Of a stretch of DNA of 26,965 nt, positions 16,458 to 23,755 are shown one piece after another. The position numbers and the translations under genes are program-made. A model generated the notes under the pieces. That model was given only the letters and a program-made list of their open reading frames with translations, was not told the origin of the DNA and searched no databases. Position 1 is the stretch's first letter. Each line of letters opens with the position of its first letter. The DNA comes from Marinosulfonomonas sp. PRT-SC04 (GTDB lineage Bacteria; Pseudomonadota; Alphaproteobacteria; Rhodobacterales; Rhodobacteraceae): the NCBI GenBank assembly GCA_001321835.1, contig JPUR01000242.1, positions 1 through 26,965 of the forward strand. Reading direction: 5' to 3'.

Positions 16458-18350
16458 ATGACACGTTTCGCAACATTGGCCGATGTTAAAGCCATTGAGG
16501 ACGAGGGCGCTTGGGAAGATAATGATCTGCCCAAGACCATGTATGAATTTTTAACCAGAACCACCGAGGCGCACGGCGCGCGCAATGCGTTGAGCTTCCA
16601 GATCACTTCGGATCCGAAAGACAAGGGCGAAACCCTGACGTGGCGGATGCTGCACACCAAGGTAACCCAAGCCGCAAACATGTTTCGCGGCATGGGGGTC
16701 GGCGAAGACGATGTGGTTGCCTATCTGTTGCCCAATGCCAACGAAACAATTTATACGCTGCTGGGGGGCATGGTTGCCGGTATTGTTAACCCGATCAATC
16801 CGCTGATGGATGCAGAACAGATTGCGTCGATCCTGCGCGAAACCAATGCCAAGGTTTTGGTGACATTGAAAAGCATTCCCGGCAGTGATGTGGCGCAAAA
16901 AGCGGCAGAAGCGGCGGCCTTGGCGCCAAATGTGGAAACCATCGTCGAGTTGGATTTACTGCGCTATGTTCCGGCACCCAAACGCTGGATTGCAGGCCTG
17001 ATCCGGCCGAAAAACCCGTTCACTCACAATGCAAAAGTGGTGAGTTTTGTTCAGGAAATGGCGCATCAGAACGCCACGCTTGATTTCGCGGATTCAACAA
17101 CGGACCGGATTGCTGCCTATTTCCACACTGGCGGTACCACGGGAATGCCAAAAGTTGCGCAACACACCTATTCCGGTATGATTTATAACGGCTGGTTGGG
17201 TGAAAAGCTGTTGTTTGATGAAAAAGATGTGCTGATCTGCCCGTTGCCATTGTTCCATGTTTTTGCGGTGCATGTGGTGTTGATGTCGGTGATTGCATCG
17301 GGGTCGCATGTGGTGTTTCCGACCCCGTCGGGCTATCGCGGCGAGGGGGTGTTCGACAATTTCTGGAAGTTGATCGAGCGCTATAAGGTAACGTTTGTGA
17401 TTATCGTGCCAACGGCGATTTCCGCATTGATGCAACGGCCAATCGATGCAGATGTGTCCAGTTTGAGAATTGCCTTTTCCGGCTCTGCGCCATTGCCTGT
17501 CGAGCTGTATAATCGGTTTGAAAAAGCCACTGGCGTTAATTTGATCGAGGGTTATGGTCTGACCGAGGCCACCTGTCTGGTGTCAATCAATCCGGTGGAT
17601 GGGGAAAAGAAAGTCGGATCAGTCGGGGTGCCATTTCCCTATACCGATGTGAGAATTTTGAACTGTGCTGATGATGGCCGTATTATCAATGAATGCGAGA
17701 TTGATGTTGTCGGCGAAATCTGCGTGTCGAACCCCGGTGTTCTGCCGGGTAAAACCTATACTGAAGCGCCTAAAAATATCGGCCTGTTTGCGGATGAAAA
17801 ATACCTGCGCACGGGGGATTTGGGGCGGATTGATACGGATGGGTATTTGTGGATCACTGGCCGTGACAAGGATTTGATCATTCGCGGCGGGCATAATATT
17901 GATCCTGCCGATATTGAAGAGGCCTTGGCGGGGCATCCGGCTGTTGGCTTTGCCGGTGCGATTGGCCAGCCTGACAGTTTTGCGGGCGAGCTGCCTTGCG
18001 TTTATGTTGAGCTGGTCGAGGGCGCGGATACCAGCGTTGAAGAATTGATGGCCTATGCCAAAAAGCATGTGCATGAGCGCGCCGCGATCCCAAAATATTT
18101 AGAAATATTGCCCGAATTGCCTAAAACCGCAGTGGGCAAAATCTTCAAGCCTGACTTGCGCAAAATGGCGATCCTGCGGGTGTATAACGCGGCCCTGAGC
18201 GGGGCGGGGCATGACGCCGAAGTGACGCGAGTGGTTGATAGTAAAAATCGCGGGCTGGTGGCGCAGATCTCCAAGCACGGGGATGTGGATGAAGAGGCCG
18301 TGATGCATTTGTTGGGTGAATTCACCCGTCCTTGGGAATGGGTTGAGTGA
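16458..18350 (+). CDS. Acyl-CoA synthetase (AMP-forming)
   Basis: A 630-residue member of the adenylate-forming family that activates a carboxylic acid with ATP and CoA. The ATP-binding P-loop is YFHTGGTTGMPKVAQHT (about 221-237). FSGSAPLP, GYGLTEATC, YLRTGDLGRIDTDGYLWITG and DLIIRGGHNIDPADIEEAL follow in the standard order. The C-terminal lysine lies in LPKTAVGKIFKPDLR. An atypical feature is the C-terminal tail of about 55 residues after that motif. GGGGAGGA lies just before the ATG. It feeds acyl-CoA into the beta-oxidation genes in the left part of the window, but the chain length of the substrate is unknown. Confidence 0.94.
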   Translation: MTRFATLADVKAIEDEGAWEDNDLPKTMYEFLTRTTEAHGARNALSFQITSDPKDKGETLTWRMLHTKVTQAANMFRGMGVGEDDVVAYLLPNANETIYTLLGGMVAGIVNPINPLMDAEQIASILRETNAKVLVTLKSIPGSDVAQKAAEAAALAPNVETIVELDLLRYVPAPKRWIAGLIRPKNPFTHNAKVVSFVQEMAHQNATLDFADSTTDRIAAYFHTGGTTGMPKVAQHTYSGMIYNGWLGEKLLFDEKDVLICPLPLFHVFAVHVVLMSVIASGSHVVFPTPSGYRGEGVFDNFWKLIERYKVTFVIIVPTAISALMQRPIDADVSSLRIAFSGSAPLPVELYNRFEKATGVNLIEGYGLTEATCLVSINPVDGEKKVGSVGVPFPYTDVRILNCADDGRIINECEIDVVGEICVSNPGVLPGKTYTEAPKNIGLFADEKYLRTGDLGRIDTDGYLWITGRDKDLIIRGGHNIDPADIEEALAGHPAVGFAGAIGQPDSFAGELPCVYVELVEGADTSVEELMAYAKKHVHERAAIPKYLEILPELPKTAVGKIFKPDLRKMAILRVYNAALSGAGHDAEVTRVVDSKNRGLVAQISKHGDVDEEAVMHLLGEFTRPWEWVE

Positions 18351-18383
18351 AACGCACCGCCTGAAATCAAGACTTTATAATGC

Positions 18384-18417
18384 AAAAAGGCGGCCCAACA
18401 TCGGGGCCGCCTTTTTT
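18384..18417. terminator. Bidirectional terminator between acyl-CoA synthetase and cpaB
   Basis: A perfect 13-bp stem (AAAAAGGCGGCCC / GGGCCGCCTTTTT) with a 7-nt loop has T tracts in both directions. It lies 33 nt after the acyl-CoA synthetase stop and 18 nt beyond the cpaB stop, so it can end both convergent transcripts. Confidence 0.9.
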
Positions 18418-18435
18418 AGTCATCTGCGTTCAAAG

Positions 18436-19332
18436 TTAATTGGTGCAGGGGATTTCGATGATCACCACTTCAGCACCACGCCGGGTTTTGATGGTGCAGG
18501 ATGCTTTCTGCTCTATCTCGACAATATCGCGCGCAACAATGCCCAATAGGTCATTCTGGTCGATTTCAATCGGCCCAACTTCAAAGACATCACCGGTGCC
18601 AACCAGCGCCAGTGATAAACGGCCAGAGCCTTGGGCCTGAGCAAGGGAGGCAACCTGACGTGGGGTTACTTCGACCGTGACTGTCCGCGCAACTTTGGTG
18701 TCGCCGATATCGTCATTGGCGGATTGGTCAATGGCCACCAACCGCACTGATGTTTGAATAAGCTTGGTTATATTTCCAGTCGAAGCCCTGCCCTCGTCGA
18801 TATTGTGGCTAGGCGGGACGCCGGTCCAGAAAATATCAACCTGATCACCTGGACGCAAGAATCCCGATACGCCACTGCTGACATCCACTTTGATCGCAAA
18901 GGCCCGCATGCCAGGGGTTAGGCGCGAGGTGATGCCTGCATCGCGGCCGGGCTTGGTGACTTTTAGCGCCAGAACCGGCTCGTCTACTTCCATTGTGCGC
19001 AAAACGGCCCGTAGTCTGTCGCTGTCTTTGGGGAACAATGCGATGCCGGGTTCGCCATCCTTGGTGTCTTGTGGGGGGTGTGTGTATACGCCTTCGGGAA
19101 GTGAATTTTTTGGCCAAAAGATCAAGCGTACACCGGCTTTCTCGAGGTGTTCACCATATTTTACTTTGCGTTTTACCACAAAGACCTGAACCGTTTCGAC
19201 GATGCTGTCTGCAATCGCCTGAAGTTCGGCGGTTCTGGCCTGTGAACTGCCAATGACCCCTTTGGCCATATAAACCGCAAACCCGGCCAATCCTAAACCT
19301 GCAATCAGGACCAATCCAAATATCAGACGCAT
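18436..19332 (-). CDS. cpaB: Flp pilus assembly protein CpaB (RcpC)
   Basis: A 298-residue periplasmic protein of the tad/cpa tight-adherence pilus, thought to work with the outer-membrane secretin CpaC. A single N-terminal membrane helix (LIFGLVLIAGLGLAGFAVYMA) is followed by a SAF-like domain (VFVVKRKVKYGEHLEKAGVR) and an RcpC domain with MRAFAIKVDVSSGVSGFLRPGDQVDIFW, the family hallmark. GAGAGGA precedes the start. It usually sits before cpaC, but here the next gene is convergent and a terminator follows, so no cpaC, cpaE or cpaF is co-transcribed. It follows the 62-residue mini-pilin gene by 165 nt. Confidence 0.94.
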   Translation of the reverse strand: MRLIFGLVLIAGLGLAGFAVYMAKGVIGSSQARTAELQAIADSIVETVQVFVVKRKVKYGEHLEKAGVRLIFWPKNSLPEGVYTHPPQDTKDGEPGIALFPKDSDRLRAVLRTMEVDEPVLALKVTKPGRDAGITSRLTPGMRAFAIKVDVSSGVSGFLRPGDQVDIFWTGVPPSHNIDEGRASTGNITKLIQTSVRLVAIDQSANDDIGDTKVARTVTVEVTPRQVASLAQAQGSGRLSLALVGTGDVFEVGPIEIDQNDLLGIVARDIVEIEQKASCTIKTRRGAEVVIIEIPCTN

Positions 19333-19497
19333 GATGTATCCTCTCGTCGTACTGGCCCTCTGCGCTCGACGGCCTCGGGGCTTGATTAATCGTTAAATGC
19401 TAACATGCATGTGAAATGCGGCAATAAGGTGAACAAACCGCGAGTTTTCTGTGGAATGTTGCTGATTTCGACATAAAGCGTTGAAGCCCTAACGTTT

Positions 19498-19686
19498 TTA
19501 GAATGTGGGTTCGATTTCCAGCTCACCGATAAACAGGCCAAGGTTGTCTGATGCGTCGGCCGTCTTCGCTCCGATCAAAAGGATAACAGAAAGCCCGAGA
19601 AACACGACGCCTGCGGTTAAGACGACCCAGTCAACAGTGACTGCACCGGATTCGGATTTGGCGAACTTTGTAAATATGCTGAGCAT
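19498..19686 (-). CDS. Flp-like mini-pilin (62 residues)
   Basis: A very small membrane protein with the layout of a type IVb Flp pilin: a short basic leader (MLSIFTKFAKSESG), then a hydrophobic helix beginning AVTVDWVVLTAGVV. Prepilin peptidase would cut after G14. The usual Glu5-Tyr6 pair of mature Flp is replaced by Asp-Trp (DW). A perfect AGGAGGT Shine-Dalgarno sequence (19692-19698) sets the start and suggests strong translation. It lies between cpaB and a paralogous pilin gene. It could be a minor pilin; assignment as Flp-like rests on the layout and the cpaB neighbour. Confidence 0.82.
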   Translation of the reverse strand: MLSIFTKFAKSESGAVTVDWVVLTAGVVFLGLSVILLIGAKTADASDNLGLFIGELEIEPTF

Positions 19687-19827
19687 TTTTTACCTCCTAT
19701 TGTAAACGTGTTAACCATCTTATTCAGCATTCATGATACTGTGGGACTGTGTTCAGAATGTGGTGTACTATAGGGATTCTATGGCTACTTTCATATCGGT
19801 TTTGGCCTATATATGAGCGGTGAATTG

Positions 19828-19863
19828 AAAAAAAGCACACGCCCGGTTCTGGGCGCGTGCTTT
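19828..19863 (-). terminator. Intrinsic terminator after the 59-residue pilin
   Basis: Read on the minus strand, a long stem (AAAGCACGCGCCC / GGGCGTGTGCTTT, one mismatch) with a 6-nt loop is followed by a run of T. It ends the upstream pilin transcript, so the two pilin genes are mainly separate units. Confidence 0.85.
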
Positions 19864-19906
19864 GAACATTTCATTGTTTCAGCTTGGGCGAAACAATTTC
19901 AGCTGC

Positions 19907-20086
19907 TTAGAAAGTTGTCGAAATTGTCATGCCAGTCAGCCCGTCGCCGATTTTGTTGGTCAACGTTTTGGTGTTGTCGGAAACAACAGACATCACGGCC
20001 AAGCCGAGGCCAACGATAGCGGCTGTCAGAACAACCCAGTCAACGGTTACGGCGCCAGATTCGTTTGCAGCAAAGTTTTTGATCAT
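19907..20086 (-). CDS. Flp-like mini-pilin (59 residues)
   Basis: This short frame encodes MIKNFAANESGAVTVDWVVL followed by TAAIVGLGLAVMSVVSDNTK and a 19-residue polar tail ending ISTTF. It shares the ESGAVTVDWVVLTA core with the 62-residue pilin downstream, including the predicted prepilin cut after G11 and the Asp-Trp pair (D16, W17) in place of Glu-Tyr. One membrane helix is expected. AAGGAAT lies upstream of the ATG, and a strong terminator follows. As the more compact and separately terminated copy it is the likelier major pilin. It is divergent from the lytic transglycosylase gene across a region with a CtrA-type box. Confidence 0.85.
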   Translation of the reverse strand: MIKNFAANESGAVTVDWVVLTAAIVGLGLAVMSVVSDNTKTLTNKIGDGLTGMTISTTF

Positions 20087-20459
20087 TTTGGTATTCCTTA
20101 ATATGTATTTCGCTCATTCCACATTCCTAAGCAGACTTCATTGGATCGGCCTCTTGTGACCCTCAATCCGCGTCGGGATGGGTATATATAGCCGGTTGAT
20201 TGGGGCAGGAATTGGGCGCATATGGTTCAATTTTAAGCTATTGTTAAGGCACGTCGATAATTCTCTTAACTTATTGAAAATGCTTAATAAAAAGTATTAA
20301 GTTTAAAAATTACTTTGTTTTTATCGTTTATTTAGGGTAAATATTGTCGGTTTTGGCCGCATTCGGTGCAAAAAACTGGTGTTACGGGTGAATATTTGCG
20401 AGAAGCCTTATAGTTAATGGTGCAGACTAAGTGATAAGACTGGCAGGGCAGGAATTTGT
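20087..20459. promoter_or_regulatory. Divergent control region, mini-pilin versus lytic transglycosylase
   Basis: This 373-nt AT-rich gap carries a perfect CtrA-type box and a perfect 7-bp dyad CTTAATA-AAAAG-TATTAAG (20283-20301). On the pilin side a TATATATA stretch (20183-20190) could serve as a -10 region. AGGAATTTGT precedes the transglycosylase ATG. No small gene is seen in it. Confidence 0.6.
20233..20247. promoter_or_regulatory. CtrA-type box TTAA-N7-TTAA
   Basis: TTAA (20233-20236), seven bases GCTATTG, then TTAA (20244-20247) is an exact match to the consensus of the alphaproteobacterial response regulator CtrA. It is 147 nt before the pilin start and 213 nt before the transglycosylase start. 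CtrA control of pili and of cell-wall enzymes is known in alphaproteobacteria; occupancy here is an inference. Confidence 0.6.
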
Positions 20460-21314
20460 ATGAAGCGGCGGTTCGTATCAGCAATGGCGATCGCCGCAGT
20501 TTGCGCTGCGGTTCAGGGGATGGCCGAGACGCCATCGCCCTATCCAAGTTTTACCTTCAAGCGGGTCGGGGTTCCAAATAAAGGCGCGACCGACCGGATC
20601 AAGGTTCAGGTCGGCCCAACGGATCAGTTTGTTCCTAGCCAGCCTAATTCTGGTGCGACCAATCCGGATGCCGCTAAAGCTGACGATTTAGATAAGACGC
20701 CGGTTTTGACGGGGCTTGAGTGGTACTGGATGGGGGTGTCACCAAAGCTGGCAGATTCAGGCCCAGGCCGGTTGCGCGCTGCGGTTCTCTATTTGGACAA
20801 GGCCCCTTCCGGCAAAGCGGTTCCCAAACCGCGCTTGCAGCACTTGCAGGATATCGCCAAGCTCCACGGCATCGAAATTTTGAAAGCGACGATTGGCACA
20901 GATGTGTCACCCGCCTTGGTTTTGGCGGTGATCGGTATTGAATCTGCTGGCAAAACTACGGCTGTCAGCACGGCCGGGGCGACGGGGCTGATGCAGTTGA
21001 TGCCTGATACGGCCAAACGGTTCGGGGTCACGGATGCCAGCATCGCTGCGCAAAACATCAAAGGTGGTGTGGCGTATCTGGATTGGCTGATGAAAGAATT
21101 TGACCATGACCCCGTGATGGTGCTGGCCAGCTATAATGCGGGCGAGGGGGCGGTCAAGAAACACCAAGGCGTGCCGCCGTTTGCTGAAACCCGCGCTTAT
21201 GTGCCCAAAGTGTTGGCGGCCTGGACCGTGGCGCGCGGGCTGTGCTTAACGCCACCAGAATTGGTGACTGATGGATGTGTGTTCGCGGTAAAAGGACTGA
21301 TTTCGAATGACTGA
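20460..21314 (+). CDS. Secreted lytic transglycosylase (SLT domain)
   Basis: A 284-residue periplasmic enzyme that cleaves peptidoglycan glycan strands to 1,6-anhydro products. A signal peptide (MKRRFVSAMAIAAVCAAVQG, cut after GMA) precedes a low-complexity linker (about 25-105) and the goose-lysozyme-like SLT domain (about 130-250). Catalytic Glu161 is in VIGIESAGK, followed by AGATGLMQLMPDTAKRFGV and LASYNAGEGAV, the standard order. AGGAATTTGT precedes the start. It overlaps the HAD-UbiA gene by 8 nt, so a cell-wall enzyme is translationally coupled to a polyprenyl-phosphate glycosyl donor pathway. Such enzymes often open the wall for pili, which fits the divergent pilin gene. Confidence 0.93.
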   Translation: MKRRFVSAMAIAAVCAAVQGMAETPSPYPSFTFKRVGVPNKGATDRIKVQVGPTDQFVPSQPNSGATNPDAAKADDLDKTPVLTGLEWYWMGVSPKLADSGPGRLRAAVLYLDKAPSGKAVPKPRLQHLQDIAKLHGIEILKATIGTDVSPALVLAVIGIESAGKTTAVSTAGATGLMQLMPDTAKRFGVTDASIAAQNIKGGVAYLDWLMKEFDHDPVMVLASYNAGEGAVKKHQGVPPFAETRAYVPKVLAAWTVARGLCLTPPELVTDGCVFAVKGLISND

Positions 21315-22743
21315 TAATAAACCGCTGGTGCTGGATGTGGATGGCACCTTTTTGAACACCGATATGCTGTATGAAAGTTTTTGGGCTGGGCTGGGGCAGA
21401 ACCCGTTGGCCACTCTAAAGGTGGCGTTCAAACACATCCGCCATCCGGCCCGCCTGAAGCAGGAGTTGGTTAACGTGGCCGATCTGCGCACCGATCTTTT
21501 GCCGGTGAATGCGGACATGAAAGCGCTGGCAGATGAAACGCGGGCCTCGGGGCGCGACGTGGTGTTGGCCTCGGCCTCGGATCAGGCGCTGGTGACGCGA
21601 CTGGCACAGGAACACGGCTTAAGTGCGCGGGTGTTTGCCTCTGACGGCACGCTGAACATGAGCGGCACCACCAAAGCGGCGGCCTTGGTGCAGGCCTATG
21701 GCGAGGCTGGATTTCACTATGCGGGCAATGCGGCGGTGGACCTGGCGATTTGGGAGCACGCCGACGGCGCGCTGATTGTTGGCAAACACCGGGCGATTGC
21801 CCGCGAGCTGAGCGCCGCTGGTAAACAGGTGGCGACCTATGCTGGTGGCTGGAAAATGCGCGATCTGATCCGCGCCCTGCGCCCGCATCAATGGGTCAAA
21901 AATATCTTGTTGGTGCTGCCGATGATCGCGGCGCATAACTTTGGCTTGCCGATGTTGATGCTGGTGCTGCTGGGAATGATCGCCTTTAGCGCGGCGGCCT
22001 CGTCTATATATATAGTCAATGATCTGCTCGATCTTGAGGCGGATCGTTTGCACCCGAAAAAACGCCACCGTCCGTTTGCGGCGGGCAAGGTGCCGATCCC
22101 GATTGGTATGATTGCCAGCCTCGGGCTGGGCGCGGTTGCGCTGGGCATCGGCAGCTATTTGGGGGCGGAGTTCTTGTTGGTGGTTGTCGTCTATATGATA
22201 CTGTCGCTGGCCTACTCCTTGCGCCTGAAACGGATGCGCTGGGTCGATATCGCGACCTTGGCCAGCCTTTATACACTGCGCGTGGTGGCGGGGGCAGCGG
22301 CCAGCGGGGTGGTGGCCTCGGGCTTTATGCTGGTGTTTATCTTTCCAGTGTTCATTGCGCTGGGTTGTGTAAAGCGGTTAACGGAGCTGACGTTGGCCAC
22401 TTCGGATGCCCGTTTGCCGGGCCGTGGCTATGGGCGCCCTGACCGCGATGATCTGCTGAATGTGGCGGGGCTTGGCGCGGTTGGCGCCTTGCTGGTGTTC
22501 TTTCTCTATAGCTTTAGCGAACAGGCGACCGCACTTTATCCAACCCGCTGGCTGCTGTGGGCGGCGCTGCTGCCGTTGGCATGGTGGTTAATTCGCATGG
22601 TGCGGTTGGGCTATCTTGGCAAACAGGATTACGATCCGATCGTCTTTGCTATGACCGATAAACGCGGCATCGGTATTTTGATGATCATGTTGTCGCTGCT
22701 GTTCTATTCGGCGGGGATTTGGCAAGAATGGTTCGGGCTATAA
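21307..22743 (+). CDS. HAD-UbiA fusion: decaprenyl-phosphate phosphoribosyltransferase-like
   Basis: A 478-residue two-domain protein. Residues 1-175 are a HAD phosphatase (nucleophile D10 and D12 in LVLDVDGT, LASASD, motif IV near D145 in GNAAVDLA). Residues 185-478 are an eight-helix UbiA prenyltransferase with N238-D239-x2-D242-x3-D246 and DIATLASLYTLRVVAGA. The RPHQWVKN and DRLHPKKRHRPFAAG stretches match the branch of mycobacterial Rv3806c, which joins PRPP to decaprenyl phosphate. The HAD domain would then remove the 5-phosphate, a step done in mycobacteria by a separate PAP2-type protein. It acts at the inner membrane. A UbiA role in quinone or heme synthesis is unlikely given the DprE1 and DprE2 genes opposite. 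Confidence 0.88.
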   Translation: MTDNKPLVLDVDGTFLNTDMLYESFWAGLGQNPLATLKVAFKHIRHPARLKQELVNVADLRTDLLPVNADMKALADETRASGRDVVLASASDQALVTRLAQEHGLSARVFASDGTLNMSGTTKAAALVQAYGEAGFHYAGNAAVDLAIWEHADGALIVGKHRAIARELSAAGKQVATYAGGWKMRDLIRALRPHQWVKNILLVLPMIAAHNFGLPMLMLVLLGMIAFSAAASSIYIVNDLLDLEADRLHPKKRHRPFAAGKVPIPIGMIASLGLGAVALGIGSYLGAEFLLVVVVYMILSLAYSLRLKRMRWVDIATLASLYTLRVVAGAAASGVVASGFMLVFIFPVFIALGCVKRLTELTLATSDARLPGRGYGRPDRDDLLNVAGLGAVGALLVFFLYSFSEQATALYPTRWLLWAALLPLAWWLIRMVRLGYLGKQDYDPIVFAMTDKRGIGILMIMLSLLFYSAGIWQEWFGL

Positions 22744-23017
22744 CCGAAAATATGCCGCCGGCAAAACCCAGACTGGTATGATGGTCTGGGGCGGCTCAAA
22801 ACGCGGCTATATATAGAGTGTGGCTGAGCCTGCCGAAACAGACCTCGCCAGCTTAAAAATGTCGGTGTGATCTAGCCGCATTTTTGTTCTATAAATATCC
22901 GCGCCGCAGGCAAACAAACGCCTAAGACATCAGATCAATTTACATAAGGCTGCATCTGAATTCACCATAAGGGTCGGCAAATTCAGATGTTCTATGATTG
23001 AGATAAATGCAAAATTA
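22744..23017. other. Convergent gap with hairpin and repeat copy D
   Basis: This 274-nt gap separates the convergent HAD-UbiA and DprE2-like genes. It has a two-part hairpin (GCCGC 22754-22758 with GCGGC 22791-22795, and CCCAGAC 22767-22773 with GTCTGGG 22784-22790) but no T tract, and repeat copy D. No gene is seen. Confidence 0.5.
22893..22911 (-). repeat. Short extragenic repeat, copy D
   Basis: On the minus strand this reads GCCTGCGGCGCGGATATTT, identical over 19 bases to copy C at the end of the MATE gene. The A/B-type AAGAAGAA tail is degenerate here. Confidence 0.65.
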
Positions 23018-23755
23018 TCAAATCGACATCTTCTTAAAGATAAACTCGGGGATAGAGCGAATAATCAGCATGATATAACGCCAGAAAAACGGCGTGTAGA
23101 TCACGTTCTTTTTCTTGGCCACAGCATTTAGAATATCTGCCGCTACTTTTTCAGGTGTTGCCACCAAAAACATGCCTTCAATGCCCCACGTCATGCCAGT
23201 GTCGACAAACCCAGGCTTCACCGTCACCACGTGGCCACCAGCGCGGGTCAATCGATTGCGCAGGCCCGACAGGTAGGTGGCAAATCCGGCCTTGGCCGCG
23301 CCATAGACATAATTCCCAACCCGCCCCCGATCCCCAGCGACCGAGCCAACCCCGACCACACAGCCGCCCTCGCGGGCTTCCATTTCTGGTGCAATGCTTT
23401 GCAAAAATTCGGCAGGGCCGCTGAAATTGTCGATCAGCGTGCCTTCAATCAGGCTTGGCTTGGCGTCAATCTCGTCTTGGGTCGGCATCGAGCCAACAAA
23501 GACCGCGACATTGATCAGACCGTCCTCGGCGGTGGCCCGTTTGATGATCGCTGCGAAGGTGCTGCGCTTGCGGGCATCGAACTTTATCGCCTCACTGACG
23601 CGCGCCCCGTAGGCCACACAATCGTTGGCGCTGCGTTTTAAATCGTCCATATCGCGGCCCGCCAACAGCACAGCGTGCCCCTGTTTAGACACCGCGCGCG
23701 CAAAGGCTTTGGCCATCGACGATGATGCGCCCAATATAATCCAAGTCTCGTTCAT
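23018..23755 (-). CDS. dprE2: DprE2-like decaprenyl-phospho-2-keto-ribose reductase (SDR)
   Basis: A 245-residue short-chain dehydrogenase. The nucleotide-binding loop is LGASSSMA (8-15), and the catalytic set is S138 with Y151-x3-K155 (NYVYGAAKAG). It ends WRYIMLIIRSIPEFIFKK, which closely resembles the C-terminal end of mycobacterial DprE2 as I remember it and is not a general SDR feature. With the DprE1-like oxidase it would turn polyprenyl-phospho-ribose into polyprenyl-phospho-D-arabinose by oxidation then reduction at C2. Its ATG overlaps the dprE1 stop (ATGA), as expected for a two-protein epimerase. No Rossmann or catalytic residue is missing. Confidence 0.88.
   Translation of the reverse strand: MNETWIILGASSSMAKAFARAVSKQGHAVLLAGRDMDDLKRSANDCVAYGARVSEAIKFDARKRSTFAAIIKRATAEDGLINVAVFVGSMPTQDEIDAKPSLIEGTLIDNFSGPAEFLQSIAPEMEAREGGCVVGVGSVAGDRGRVGNYVYGAAKAGFATYLSGLRNRLTRAGGHVVTVKPGFVDTGMTWGIEGMFLVATPEKVAADILNAVAKKKNVIYTPFFWRYIMLIIRSIPEFIFKKMSI

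Noticed and set aside
22754..22795. Two-part hairpin after HAD-UbiA as an intrinsic terminator
   Set aside because: The stems are interrupted and no T tract follows on either strand, so it is described only as a hairpin.
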